Shown one piece after another: positions 10,293-22,915 of a DNA stretch of 64,000 nucleotides. Position 1 is the stretch's first letter. Each line of letters opens with the position of its first letter. Location of the stretch: the NCBI GenBank assembly GCA_028023455.1, contig JAQFVV010012441.1, positions 2,663,911 to 2,727,910 of the forward strand, given 5' to 3'. Under the pieces are notes generated by a model. It had not been told where the DNA came from. It ran no database searches and was given only the letters and a program-made list of their open reading frames with translations. Position numbers and translations under genes: made by a program. The stretch comes from Epiperipatus broadwayi (taxonomy: Eukaryota > Onychophora > Udeonychophora > Euonychophora > Peripatidae).

Positions 10293-13200
10293 TATTAAGT
10301 TTTGTCATTTATTGGTTTCTGCATCTTTCTGTTTTATTTCTGTTATGCTATTATTCTAATCTTCAGATGTAGCGGCAGTTAGCTTTAATATTTCGTATAC
10401 ACTAACCTGATTGCACTTAACCTTTTTCTGTGAAAAACTTTGTTCAGGTTACAAATAGATTTAGAATTTTTTTTTTTTTTAAGTAGTTTACCTATAGCCA
10501 TCCCAACCAACTAATCAATTATTGTTCAATGAATGAATATCTATTTATTCGTTAGATAGAATATGATATAAAGAAATACATATTTAAATTATCACTATCT
10601 GATAGTTTGCTTGCATGGTAAATAATATCTTTATTACATTTTCTCATTAGAGGACAGTATCAGGTGACTTTGCTTGGCAATGGCAAATTGGTAGTTATTT
10701 TATCCATTTGGGTATTAGTTCATAATTACCTCTAATTATTTTTTGTTATTTATTCAACAATATTTCTATGTGATAGTAGTTGATGTTGATTGATATTTTC
10801 TGCTATTATCTGGTTATATGGGTTGCTCAATAGTATCTGGTATTATTTCATCAACTGCTAAGCTATTCGTATTATATGAATGATATGAAGTGAAATTTGA
10901 ATAATAATAATTCACCATTCATGTATAAAAACCTGACAATCTTTATGTATTATAATGGAATTTATGCCCCAAAGTCATCATTTGGTGAGTGTCTAACACT
11001 TTTCTTAGCCTTTCAAAATAGTAATACAACCGAGAAGCAAAAATAACTGTCACACGAATAGCATCCACTAATGTACTATTACATGTGAACGTTAATATTT
11101 ATATTCGGTCTCAAGGTTTATTCAGCATTTATTATATACTCTATGCTAATAAATTTTTAATCATTAACAATAAAACAGAATGTGTGTGGCTAGCATAATA
11201 TTAGGAATATGAAAATAATATTTACCTACATATTTCTAATACTCATCAGATAATATAAGATTGTTAACTATCAACATAATATAGTTTCTCAAGTTATGGA
11301 TAAATACAAATGAGCAATTTTGATATTGCATCTGGCACATACTTTAACATATAAACAAAGCTATAACAATAGTGCCATTGAAGCTATAAGGCAATTTTAA
11401 CATAAATAATATTCACTTATAAAAACTGTATAGAGTATAAGAAAAATTTAATTTCTTAAATTGTACTACTATAACAATACTAATGTGACCATATGCATAA
11501 ATTTAACATCAGCGTGATGATGATGATTAAAACGCAAAGCCGTTATTTTCAAACAAAATATTGCATAAAATAGAATAGATAAAGTATATAAAATAATTCG
11601 ATTAATATTTTTATAATGCTCTTACATTATAAATTCCTTTAAGACTGCAGATACATGCACTGATATGTAATAGACAATGTTGTTTACACAAACACACAAA
11701 TCAATAAAGAAAGTTGTCTGTGGAAGATTTTTAACATGTCCTAAGTATTTTAAGATTTACTAAATGCACAAAGATTATTCCACATTTTATAAAACCCCAA
11801 TATATCTTATACTCATAATAAACAGACATATTGATATCCTATTGTTAATCCTTATTTAGAATACATTTATCTGTCACTAAATTAATGCAATATTCCCATA
11901 GGTTATTTATTCAACATTTAGGTCTCAAATGATACATTATATTCAGTCTGCAGTCATGAAATAATTATTTTCTAGTAAACTTAACAGTATTATAATAAAT
12001 ACTCTTTAAATATATAAGCAGAATATCATTTATTCCTTTCTATAAACGTGTACATACTAAAATACCATAAAAAATATATTAATAAAATATGAGGTATATA
12101 AAACAAGATAATATCATATCCAATAGGACAAGCCAAAGTATCATTATCTAAAAACTATGATATTAAAGAAACAACCTATCTTTAGTATTATATATTCACT
12201 ATCACACTAATTTGAATAATGAAGACATATTACCTATTCTTCTTATAATGGACAAAAACATTAATTAATCCTAAATACTTACTAGCAAAATTTTTATTAT
12301 ATACTAAAAAAAATATATACTAACAACACAACATATTATAAAAATTATCACACATATATGTTTATGAATAGTTTTAATCCATGTCAGTGTGCACATTTTT
12401 ACTCTTTCTCAAATATTTCATATTAATAAATTTCTTCAGATAAACTTTATTATATTTTTAAATCTTTGAGATTTACCTTATAACAGATATCAAACATCTT
12501 TAGTTTCAAATAAAAACTTTATTCACACCTTAAGAAGATACATATGGATATCATTTTATATCTTTCTTATTATAGGTTACATGCTTACAAATGAGCAGTG
12601 GCTCTACAATGAAAACAATAAATAAGAAAAAAAAGAAATGGTAAAAAAAAAAGAGAGGCCATCTGTCTGACCCATTTATAAAGGATTACATTGAAATAAG
12701 CTACTTAAGCGTTATTTGTGTCAACAAGTTGACCCCTAAATACAATGTTTTAACAATAAATAACAATAAAAGGAAAAACCAGAACTACAGTTGCTATCCA
12801 GGCGGTTTCAGGTAAAAGTTTTCCACCCATCAAAGCAGGTTTTGGCTATAGTCCCCTTTCTGCCATCTGCCTATTAATCTTATTTGATACTGCTTAATTT
12901 AGCCAGTGACAATTTACTAGAGAATCTATGAAATTCTGATTTGATGTCACAATTTGTACTTACCATGGATTACATTAATGTAACAACTTTTAGACTCTGC
13001 ATAGGAGTCCTTATACCCAGTTAATCAGTCTTGCCATAACAGTCCAATAAACACCTATGGGTCTTTGAGCTTTAGATTTTCAGTTGATTCTGAAGTCAAA
13101 ACAATATTAGTATCATAAATAAATCCATTCATGGCATGGTGTTTTTGTTAAAATAGTCATGATATTGTTTATAACAAATTTTCTTGAAGTAATCCATTGA

Positions 13201-13544
13201 GAGTGTAATTAAGTTGGCTATTTCTTAGGCAATTGTATTTCCTTTTTGAATTTAAATTAAAGGAGTAAGGGATGTTGCATCATTTTATACTTCCCAAAGT
13301 TTTCTGGTTTCTTTTCCAAAAATCAGCAAACATAGCTTATTATATTACAACAATAACTTTGCAGGTCAGTTTGAATAATGATTTTGAAGAAAATTGGTAA
13401 ATACAATAAAATCCAGTCCAGTTAAGCATAGCAAGTTAATCATTCTGTAAAGAGCTCTGCTAATTTGCTCTAACAAGCTTTATTGAGAAATGCCAGCTAA
13501 ACAAAGCATTTAAAAATCTTTATCTTGAAAACACTCCCCAACCT
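10293..13544. other. Gene-free AT-rich stretch
   Basis: No exon or RNA gene recognised over 3.2 kb. A 36-bp word at 10505-10540 (CCAACTAATCAATTATTGTT...) is shared with the SINE-like repeat at 49.3 kb. The segment 12780-12880 is less AT-rich (GGCGGTTTCAGGTAAAAG) but matches nothing I know. Confidence 0.45.
10505..10540. repeat. Fragment shared with the SINE-like repeat at 49.3 kb
   Basis: The sequence AACCAACTAATCAATTATTG and the following TTCAATGAATGAATAT are repeated with a few changes at 49313-49351. Only this body fragment is present; the tRNA-like head is absent. Confidence 0.5.
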
Positions 13545-13690
13545 CAGACCAATGGTTTCATGCTTTGGCACTCCTCAGTGAGGTGCTAGGATAGTTTCAG
13601 ACATTAGATCTAAAAATACCAAGCCAAAGCCAGCATTTATCTAAAAGTTAATTATTAAGTAGAAAATCTGACATTTTTAGACATCTAAAT
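13545..13690. repeat. Decayed family-D fold-back fragment
   Basis: The words CTCAGACCAATGGTTTC, CCTCAGTGAGGTGCTAG, AGCCAGCATTTATCTAA and AAGTAGAAAATCTGACATTT match the core of the family-D elements at 21.9 and 60.4 kb. Only one side is recognisable. Confidence 0.55.
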
Positions 13691-16600
13691 GTCTTCAAAC
13701 CCAGTTATCTAACTTAAATAGCTATATGGGGCTGAGAGATCTTCAGCCAAATCATATATTAATAGACTTAGCAATATAACATTACCTAAGACTTTAAAGC
13801 AAAGACTATGAATAGTCAACAACAAAAAAAAAAGTCATGTGATATATGACTTTGTTTTTTGTAGTTTTAAAAGATTAAAGTATTCGATTATAAATTTAAA
13901 TAATTCCATAGTTTTATAAAAATTTCAATTGGTAAAATTTCTTGTTTTTAATTTTTATCAGCTCTAGATATTAAATAGCAACTTAAGTTATTATTGGTAA
14001 ATCATTTCAATGATAATGATGGTGATGATCCAGAGGTCTGTATTCATCTTTAGAAGGCGAACATTCAATGAAGTTCTGTCAGCCACACGTTATGGCTTTA
14101 AAACGGTATAATAAAGAATTAAAATGACAAAATTTTGTTCTTTCAAGTGAAAGAATAAGAGAAAAGAAGCACTGCACTACACCGACAATTGTTTATATAG
14201 TGTTAAGCACATGATAGAAAAGTGATATGAATTCAAACTCCTTTTTCACTCTATTGTACTTAGTACATGAAAATTTTATTAGGTTGGCTTGGCAATGGCT
14301 TTTTTCCAGATGATATCATTCTCCTGGTTGTCTTATGCGTAGTAAATCAGCCATATTTATTATACAATTTATATAAAAGAATTTTTTCAAATAAAATTAT
14401 TGTCCCAACAAATATATGCTTTTTTTTTTTTTTTATATACTGAATGATACATTATTATTATTACTAATTTTACTAAAATCAATAAGATTAAAATTTTGTT
14501 CTCGTAATGTATATGCTTATTTGTTATCTCTATGGCTTTTCTTAAATATATTTTTTACTTTCTGGAAAACAGTTTTATATCACTGTTATGCACAGGAACA
14601 AATATGCAAATTTAAAAGTTTTGTGGAGGTAAAAGTTGGTCTACATGTATTTTAAACCGAATACAATTCATCAAAATTATTGCTATGTTACAAACGATTT
14701 TTGTATATTATTGCAAGATTTTCTGTCATAAATTATATCTCTGTATAATATATGATTGATAATCTAAATTATTTAAAGAATGTTTTTACTTGATTTTAAA
14801 TTTGGCCACTTTTTTTATAATTTAGCAACATGTTTTACCCGGTCTTAGCTTTAATTGTCATTTTGGTAACCCACGATAACACTATATTTATAGTTATACT
14901 AAAATTTAAAAAAAAATTGTTTCTAAAAATATATATATATTTTTAAAATTGATTGTAATAATATTATTCAACTAATGGGATTACTATCTCTGTATATATG
15001 AGCAATTCATTTTTTTCTTTTATGTTTAATGCATAAAAAGGCATTGAATATATTAAAAAAAAAAATAACTAAAAAAATATTACAGATGTGGTTTATATAG
15101 GAGAATGATATCTCTTTAATGATGAATCCTACATTATATTTCAATCATGAATTTGTTTTATGATCAGATCATTGCCATTTATCTCACCAACCTATTTTAA
15201 CATGGATTTAGCCGCCAGCTATGAATAGCTAGTTAACTCATTAACTGACCGATATTTTCATGACTACCTGCATTGACTATGGATTACTTATCTTGATAAA
15301 AAAAATTCTAGGATTACTTACAAATTCCAAAGTTTCTGAAAAATAGTTCTCAAATTGTCTTCAATAATTTTATTTATTGTATCATGTATATATTCTGACC
15401 ATATATACGGCAAACTTTTAGTTCACTCAAATACCATAAGCAAGATACGTAATATACATGTATAAAGGTATATGCATGTATGGAAGGCATGGGTTGATAA
15501 AATCTAATCAGATGCTTCATCAAAGCAAGGTAATTCAGATGGAGAAATTGAGCAAAATCATTGGAGTCAAATTGCTTGTACACCATCTAATTGAGATATT
15601 CCTTTTTTTTTTTTTAATTGTGAAGTTCATTTATATTGTATTCTGATATTTTAATTCCAAAAAAAAAAAAAATCTAAAGCTAGCATGATAATAAAAAATG
15701 CCATGAGTTCAAAGATTTGTAGACATGCTCATGCCTTGACATATTTGAGAAGTTTCCCTCAGTGTTTTTCAATTTTACATGTTTTGCAAGATTATTTTGA
15801 GAAAACTTTTAGAGTGCTTAAAAACTTTTTTTTGTTTTGCAAAATTTGTTATGATTCCCAATTATTTTCGCACAATAATCATATAATAATTATTAAAAAT
15901 CAAAAGTATACGTGATTGTACATTTATATGCATATGTTTACTTTTAAAAACAGAGGGTAGTAATTGCTAGCATAACATTAATAAAGCAAATTACAGAGTT
16001 CTGATAAACCCACCTTTTCAGACTAATTGCTAACACAACATCACTGACTATTGAAATTTATTGCAATATTGTAAAAATTATATAAAAAAATTTGATATAT
16101 TTAAAGCATAACTCGATAGATTTATCAGATATTGATATTTATGCGTTCGTATTTTAAACACAAATGTCAATAAAAAGAGAGCCATTGATTAATCTGTTCC
16201 TCCCATCAGTTGTATGACAAAACAGTTTTTTGTTATTCAATGTTTGCAAAGTTTAAGTGCGATTTTTTAGAATTTATTCCATTTGCAAATGAAATTTCTA
16301 CTAAGTCTAGTCCAATTTATTACATACTGATATAAAATAATGGTTTAATATACAAAAATTAAATGTTGAAAACTTTCTAAACAGTCACTAGGGAGAACAG
16401 TTAAATCATTCACAGACCTTGAGGGTTAAGGCATTTGTGTGAGCACGTTCAAAATGTAAAGAATAACACATGATTAAATACATTTTTATGCTTAATTAGA
16501 TTAAAATAGCATATATAAAGAAATGTTAGGTGCTGTTCTTAGGTTACTGATAGCTTCCACAGGTAGCTAGTCTGTAGATGTGGCAATCAACTGTGAATTA

Positions 16601-17017
16601 CAAATTAACACCTGACCAAGAGCTTCTCCAGTCTTGTAGGATAAGATATAAGTTCATCAAAAACTATAATACTGTTTTTGATTTAAACAATCTTTGTTTT
16701 CCTCTTTTTCCTTCTTCAGTCATTTAAAGTTATTGCAAAGCCCAGTCAGCATGAGCCTCTCATGTCCATTGGACATCTCTTGTACAATGTGCAACAATCA
16801 GATTGTGTGTTTGTGCAACATTTCCATTCTTTAACTACAAGCACGGCATTTCTGACTCCAACCCCCCCCCCCTTCACCTCCAGACTCTAGAAAATTATGA
16901 AAATAATATCAAGGTTAGGCTTAATAAGCTGTCAGTGCTTAGTTGCAATTTTTGCTTGAAGCCATACGAGTCAGTTCGAAATTGGAGTTGAATGTATCAA
17001 GAATTTCAACTGGTGTT
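13691..17017. other. Gene-free AT-rich stretch
   Basis: No exon, RNA gene or clear repeat family recognised. It holds scattered poly(A)/poly(T) runs, for example at about 14422-14435, 15604-15616 and 15658-15672, and a poly(C) run near 16862. Confidence 0.45.
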
Positions 17018-17182
17018 AAACCACTAAACATCACTTGATCACTATTTCTTATGCTAGCACATTACTGTTATTAAAACAGGCAAAACTCTCCATACAGTAG
17101 TCCCATTCAGTGCCAACCAGAGTAATCAATGGATGCCTTTGGCTGAGTGACACTACTGTATGGAGAGTTTTACCTGTTTTAA
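17018..17182. mobile_element. Fold-back MITE, family A, short copy 3
   Basis: The arms start AAAACAGGCAAAACTCTCC at 17073 and end GGAGAGTTTTACCTGTTTT at 17180. The left arm reaches CAATGGATGCC, and the whole central part present in other copies is missing. The left flank, from 17018 (AACCACTAAACATCACTTG), is the outer family-A sequence. It looks like an internal-deletion derivative. Confidence 0.75.
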
Positions 17183-17394
17183 TTTCGACTGGAAAAGATT
17201 GTATCTTTAGGTAATCCTATTTAGGAGCAGGATCTCCCTGCCTACCATAGAAGTGGAAGGGCCTTTCTAAATACGGAAAAATTTCTTGTCTTACGTTGTC
17301 TGGCTAGGTTGACATGATTTCATTGGTAAAAATAATAAATAATAATAGTAATAATAATATCAGTACTAGTGTAAAGCAAGAAGCAATTGTAGTC

Positions 17395-18045
17395 CTAAAA
17401 ATAAATATTATAAATCTTTCTTTTCTAAATATAAGTATATGGAGTGTGCAAACTTTACTTGATATAAACTCGTCAATATCAGAATGGAGGACTGCATTGG
17501 TGGCTAATGAGTTGTCAAGAGTTAAGATCTATATAGCTGCTTTTAGTGAAAGTAATCTTCCCGAAGAAGGAAACTTAGTAGAACAGATGAACACATTTTT
17601 GAAAGGCAGGTCAGTCAGTGAAAGAAGTATGATGGCATTGGATTTGCTATATAATCTAATTTAGTATCTTCTCTTGTTGGAATTCTTTATTCTTTTTCTA
17701 CGATAAAAATTTGGAATTCTTTATTATATCATGAAAGGCTATAATGATATTAGTGGTCATTTTATTAGTGCCCTGAGAATTCAGAACAAGAAAACTATTA
17801 TTCTTTGTTGGATAGTATTCTTACAACAATGCCATTAAAAGCTCAATTTTTTTTTTTTTGTAGAGACTTTAATACACATGTTGCTGCAAATAGCAGACTT
17901 TGGCCAAAAGTACGGTACTGTAATTGTGAATATAAATGATTTGTATTATTTTGAGTTTATGCACATTATATGGATTGTATATTACAAACACTTTGTTTAG
18001 CCAGAAAAATGGCTATAAAGAAACATAGGTACATCCACTGTCTAA
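17395..18045 (+). pseudogene. LINE apurinic-like endonuclease domain fragment, decayed
   Basis: The 116-codon frame 17314-17664 reads, from about 17430, LNISIWSVQTLLDINSS, then TALVANELSRVKIYIAAFSE and SNLPEEG. This is the N-terminal strand-helix pattern of the exonuclease/endonuclease/phosphatase fold in non-LTR retrotransposons (SETRLPEEG-like motif). After the stop at 17664 the match continues in other frames: LLDSILTTMPLKAQFFF at about 17812, then DFNTHVAANSRLWPK at about 17868, the GDFNA motif region with the G lost. It fades near NTLFSQKNGYK at about 17990. Several frameshifts and stops make it non-functional. It belongs to the class often labelled craniofacial-development-protein-2-like; the RT part is absent. 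Confidence 0.8.
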
Positions 18046-18047
18046 AC

Positions 18048-18125
18048 TAGGGGTGTGGAATCTCAGGCTTGAGGGCCAACTCCGGCCCTTGAAAGCTCTC
18101 AATCTGGCCCTAGGACTATTTTATA
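18048..18125 (+). mobile_element. Solo hAT-type transposon end
   Basis: AGGGGTGTGGAATCTCAGGC, then GAGGGCCAACTCCGGCCC and CTGGCCCTAGGAC, resembles the terminal and subterminal sequence of ZBED/Charlie-type hAT elements, whose TIRs commonly read CAGGGGTG...AA and are followed by GGCC-rich words. The first base has mutated or been lost. I found no partner end, so the rest is deleted or too diverged. Confidence 0.4.
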
Positions 18126-21102
18126 AAGTGTATATAAAATGATCCTATATAAAACTTGTATTTAAACATGCTTAGTGCAAATATTGAATTAAGTACTAAG
18201 TAAAATAAAATAGTTATTTATTCAACTACATCTTTTTTCTCACTTTAACCTTTATAGTAGTTCTTGTTCATTATATCAGAAGTGTAATATCTCAACAAAT
18301 TATGTATATTGTATGGTCTATTTGATTACAGATTTAATTTATGATACTGAGATTGTTTTGATTGTTTTTAAGTGATTTTTGCTGACGAAGATATATTAGT
18401 AAAAATAAAACATGAATTTTGCTTCGTTTTATTATTATTATTGCATTTAATTTTTTTTATTAAGATAACTACACCAAGTAAAATAAGAAAATTAATACGG
18501 AAAATTGCACATTTAAAAAAAAAAAAAAAATAGAACGTCACATACTGTTTTTCATTAACTGAAATACTTTCCAGACACATCAATTTACTATCTCATTTTA
18601 TAAAAAAACAATATTAATTTAGATTGTAATAAATGTTATATCTTATTGCTGTTTCCATAGTAGTTGTAAAGTCTCATAGTTTTGCTAGGTGACACATGTA
18701 AAAGGATCTGAATCTTATGGTTTAGCATGAAGAAAATTTATCGAATTATATACTGCATTAGGAACAGTAATCCATTCTGGTGTCTTGATTTCAGAACTAT
18801 TTATTGTCAGCTTGAATATTAAGTGAATGCTAGAATTATTTTGAAATGATGCCAAGTCAGCAACTATTTAATATGAATGGTCTCAGTTGTATGCCAACTG
18901 CTAGCATCTTTGGTTTTTGGCAAAGTAAATGAAGCATTACATGATTGTCATCTTACTTTCAGGATTTGCATTATGAAATATAATCCACTTTATTCATTTC
19001 AGAATTATCAGTCGTAAGATTGAATAATCCACTATAGATAGATGGCAGTGCCATCAAATCTTAGACTAGTTCCTGGTTATTTATATTCTCTGTTTGATAT
19101 ATACTATCTTGTATAAAATTAGTATATATCTGTATACATTATGATTTAGACTTTGGTTCAATCCTCAGGGAATTTAAGCTTTCAAGTTAAATAGATGTGT
19201 GTCAGCAAATCCACTGTTTTTGTGTTTTTTTTTGAGAAAGGTCAATAGCCAACAAACTCCTGAAACACTTGAGTGCTAAACAGTCTCATCTTGAAGCTCT
19301 ATTTGTCATGTCTGGTTTCTAAATGCTTCAGATCTCTTTAAAAACCTAAACATTTGTTTGTGATTTAATTAATGGGGATTTTGAAGTCACTACCATCTCA
19401 TATCTGTTGATTAATCAAGTTTATAATAGATGACTTTGAAGTAAATAGGATAGATTGCTGTTTCCAGTGCAGATATTATCTATGCAGTACTAAGTATTGT
19501 TACTATATTTTCGCAAAGAAATAAAATTTGATTTTTATGTTTTTGAAAAGAAAATTGTCATTTATTAAAACTTTTTTTTTTAAATTTGATGGGATCCTTT
19601 TAAGTGCGTAATAATTAAGAAAATTGCTCTGTGTGGAGTAGCTATTAGCTTTCAATTATATAGCATTGAAATTGAAGCTATTTATTTTTGTTATTTTTAC
19701 TTGATTAATGCTGTACTATTTTTAGTATATTGATTGATGTGGGGTTGAGAATTATTTTGCTGTTGATTAGAATCTTAATTAACTATTGATGAAACTTTTG
19801 ACTTCTAAACTTTTATCATTGATCTTCACCTGACAAGAAAAATTACTAGAAATTATCGTTATGCAAAAAAAGTTTTACATGGAACATTTAATGGTATAAA
19901 GACTTTAAAGTTTATAATACAGCTCTCAATTATTCAGACGCTTAAATTGCGCTAAGAAGGAAGGAAATTATGTTAAGAAGGAAGGAAGCAAACTATTTTC
20001 AATGATAATCATGCACTATTTTGTTGGGATGAAGTATCCTCTTTCCTGATTCTTTCCATCTGTCTTCAGAGTGTATGCTTTCTATGCACTTAGTATAAAA
20101 ATATAAATCTTTTTTATGATTTTTTTTTTATATCTGTTTATCTGTGTGTGTCTTCATATTCAAATACTGTTTGACTATTTATTCATATTAAATGAGTATT
20201 TACCATATCACTTCAAATGTTTGTCATGCAGTAAGCTACATATACAAAATAGATGCATAAATGCCATAAGCATTTTAATACAATCATAGAGTGGTGAACC
20301 TAAGAACCAAAGGTGTCTAGATCAATTTTTATCAGAACAATGCAATAAAAATCATCAGTTTGGTTAACTGAGTGATACTGTTGTACTCAGCCATCACATT
20401 AGTGCTCAAAATATCTCTATGGTTTTACAGATTTCACCTGTCATCATATTTACTAATCTTGGGTTCATTCTTCATATTTCTCTGCACAATAATTTTTATA
20501 TATTTAATTTTTTTTTAATATTAAGTTGTTGTTTTTTTATTGACATAGCTATTATAATAATTTGTGTTGTTATATGGAACATATGTTTATATATTATGTA
20601 TATATTGGATGAAAATCATTAAAAAATAAAGACAATTTTTTTTAATAAAATTGCATTTTCAAATACTGTTAATCTTATTTGAACTATCTAAATATGAAAT
20701 TTCTTTAGTCTGTATATAGCATTGTTGAACAATATATCATATCAGATTTTTTGAAGACCAACAAAGATTACATAAGATTACATAGAACCTTAAGATTGAT
20801 GTTATTCTGCATTTCCAATATAGTTTTTTTTTGTTCTTATTGTCTGCACAAGGAAGTATTGCATGGCCAAATTTTCACAAGTGTTAGGCTTTGTAATTTC
20901 AGATTGTAATGCCAGGTTTTAATTGATTGTTTGCCTAATTACATTATGGCCAAAATTATCTAAATAAAATGTATGGACATTTTTTATTAAAGCTTTCACT
21001 CTTTATATCTATAAGTCTATGAAAATCGTCTAATTATTACATATGACTCAGTATAATTGTTTACTTTTGAAAATATTTAGCAAGTTATGATATTTTTCAG
21101 TT
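18126..21102. other. Gene-free AT-rich stretch
   Basis: No exon or RNA gene recognised. The 20870-20990 segment (AATGCCAGGTTTTAATTGAT) partly resembles sequence at about 21330-21370, suggesting an old local duplication. Confidence 0.45.
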
Positions 21103-21248
21103 AACTAGGGCAGTGAGGTCAAGCGTTGTTAGCCGAGAGGTCAGTGCATCTGCCTTGCAAGCAAGCAGTTGGTTGCAGACGGTTGTTGTGGGTTCGCCTC
21201 CTGGCCGATGCTATGACATATGGAAGAAAAAAAAACTAGGGCAGTGAG
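21103..21248 (+). mobile_element. tRNA-derived SINE with 15-bp target-site duplications
   Basis: The element (about 21118-21233) starts GTCAAGCGTTGTTAGCCGAG and contains an A-box-like region (TAGCCGAGAGGTCAGTG), an anticodon-like CTGCCTTGCAAGC segment and a B box (GTGGGTTCGCCTCC). It ends CCTGGCCGATGCTATGACAT with a short A-rich tail. The tRNA-like part most resembles a long-variable-arm (Leu/Ser-like) tRNA. It is flanked by perfect 15-base direct repeats AACTAGGGCAGTGAG at 21103-21117 and 21234-21248, so it inserted by target-primed reverse transcription. The same family occurs inverted at 29.9 kb. It is transcribed, if at all, by RNA polymerase III from the internal promoter. Confidence 0.88.
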
Positions 21249-21389
21249 CTAAAAACAGTTCCATTGGCTTCATTTTGGTCTAAAAGTGGGTCAGGCAAAT
21301 GATTACTACTAGATTACATGATTTTTGTTGTAGTGCCAATTTTTAATTGGTTGTTTAATTGGCTACCTCAAAGCTGAAATGTATCTAGA

Positions 21390-21560
21390 AAAATACTTGA
21401 AAAACTCTGCTAAAACTCTTAATATTTATATATACCATCTAAATGCTATACTATTAATTATAATCAAAATAGAAATAAACCTAAAGCAATAAAGATACTA
21501 GTATAATAAAACAAATTTTCTAAAATTTCCTTCTCATCCATGGTTTTGCCTATTAACATC
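21390..21560. repeat. Direct repeat, copy 1 (partner at 22.76 kb)
   Basis: Words such as AATACTTGAAAAACTCTGCT, TAATTATAATCAAAATAGAA and TTTTGCCTATTAAC recur at 22757-22915 in the same order and orientation. Divergence is moderate with small indels. Non-coding. Confidence 0.6.
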
Positions 21561-21894
21561 CTGAGTAGAAAACTGACTCAATTTTTGAATAGAATCTTTG
21601 TTTTTACATTTTAACCTTTTTTTCTCTATATTATCTAACTAATTTTTTACTAAATAAGTTGCAAGTGTAAACTTTCAAGTGAACCTATTTTAAAAATTCT
21701 TTTTTTTTTTTAAATTTGAAATGGAAGTTCTTATCTATAACAATGGAAGCACACTGCTGTTGGATGTAATTTACTTATTCAAAAAGTTAGAAGAACAAAA
21801 TATTGGTTATTAAAAAATATATTTATGATTAGTTAAATTAATAAAAAATGAAGTCAGATGTCACATGACTTAATTTAATAAAGCTCGTATTTAC

Positions 21895-22197
21895 AAATGT
21901 TATATATTGTTATATATAGAGCTCCAAAATAAGTTCTTAACAGGCTTTGAGAATATCCTTAATCCCAGACCAGTTTCTGCTTTTGACGTCATCAGTGAGG
22001 TGTCTGGATATTCAATCATTAGATTAAAAATACTAGGGCTAACCCAGCACTTTATCTAATGTATAACTATTGAGTAGAAAATCTGAAATTGTTAGAATAT
22101 CCTGACACTTCACTGATGATGCCAGTAGCAGAAACCGGTCTGGGATTGAGAATATTGTTAAGAGCTTATTTTGCAAGCTCTAAATATAACATTTATG
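21895..22197. mobile_element. Fold-back MITE, family D, copy 1
   Basis: Long inverted arms: the left has GAGCTCCAAAATAAGTTCTT, then CCCAGACCAGTTTCTGC; the right has GCAGAAACCGGTCTGGGATT, then AAGAGCTTATTTTGCAAGCTC. Outer AAATGTTATAT pairs with ATATAACATTT. The core holds CATCAGTGAGG and AGTAGAAAATCTGAAATTGT. Non-coding; a second full copy is at 60.4 kb. Confidence 0.8.
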
Positions 22198-22756
22198 ATT
22201 AGTTGTCATCAAAGGAAGAAAAAAATTGTAAAAGTTAATAAACTATTGTTATTAAATTTTAAAGTGTCTTATTTACTTACTGCTTCCATTTGCTGGAACA
22301 AACTTTCCAAGAATTACCTTTTTAAAAACAAAGTATTTTCAAAGGCAATCTTCTATTAATGATGTAATTTTTGGTTTAAAAATAAATCTTTTACAAAAAT
22401 ATTGCATCATAATCATTAATTTGTAAACCAATTTTTTTTTTTCTTTTCAAATTTACAATATTCAATAATTCAACCTCAGGCTAAAACACCCAGCCAATCA
22501 GAAATTAGCCATCTCCTCTATAGCTTTATCTTAACAATAGGGTACTTTCAGTCATGCAAAAAGGTCCATATAATTCTGGCATCTTCAGTTTTTTTTAAAA
22601 AAATAATATGTTAAATTGTAGCAATAGGGTAATTACAAATCACTGCAAAGGCTTAGAACAACTTCAACTTAGAATAAATAACAATTGCAGTGCCATCGTA
22701 TAAGCCTAAAATGTCAAATCTGTGTTGTGTCTCACCACTAAGCTTAGAAAATGAAT

Positions 22757-22915
22757 TAAACAAATACTTGGAAAATTCTATTAAAACTCTTATGGTACTA
22801 AATGCTATTCTGTTTAATTATAATCAAAATAGAAATATAAAACAATAAAAATATGTACTTATAAAAAAAATTTCTGAACTATGGATCTGCCTATTGAACA
22901 ATTTCTTCTCAAGGG
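22757..22915. repeat. Direct repeat, copy 2 (partner at 21.39 kb)
   Basis: See AATACTTGGAAAATTCTATT, TAATTATAATCAAAATAGAA and ATCTGCCTATTGAAC. The 94-codon frame starting at 22881 overlaps its end; the equivalent DNA in copy 1 is not open, so it is not called as a gene. Confidence 0.6.

Noticed and set aside
16713-16850. Possible exon after the CTTCTTCAG acceptor-like site at about 16713-16720
   Set aside because: The reading (SPVSMSLSCPLDISCTMCN) does not match V-ATPase subunit A, and there is no convincing donor.
17314-17664. Host protein gene of 116 codons
   Set aside because: The LNISIWSVQTLL and SNLPEEG pattern is LINE endonuclease, and the match continues after the stop in other frames, so it is a decayed retrotransposon.
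21118-21233. Functional tRNA gene
   Set aside because: The anticodon and T arms do not pair well. It has an A-rich tail and target-site duplications, so it is a SINE.
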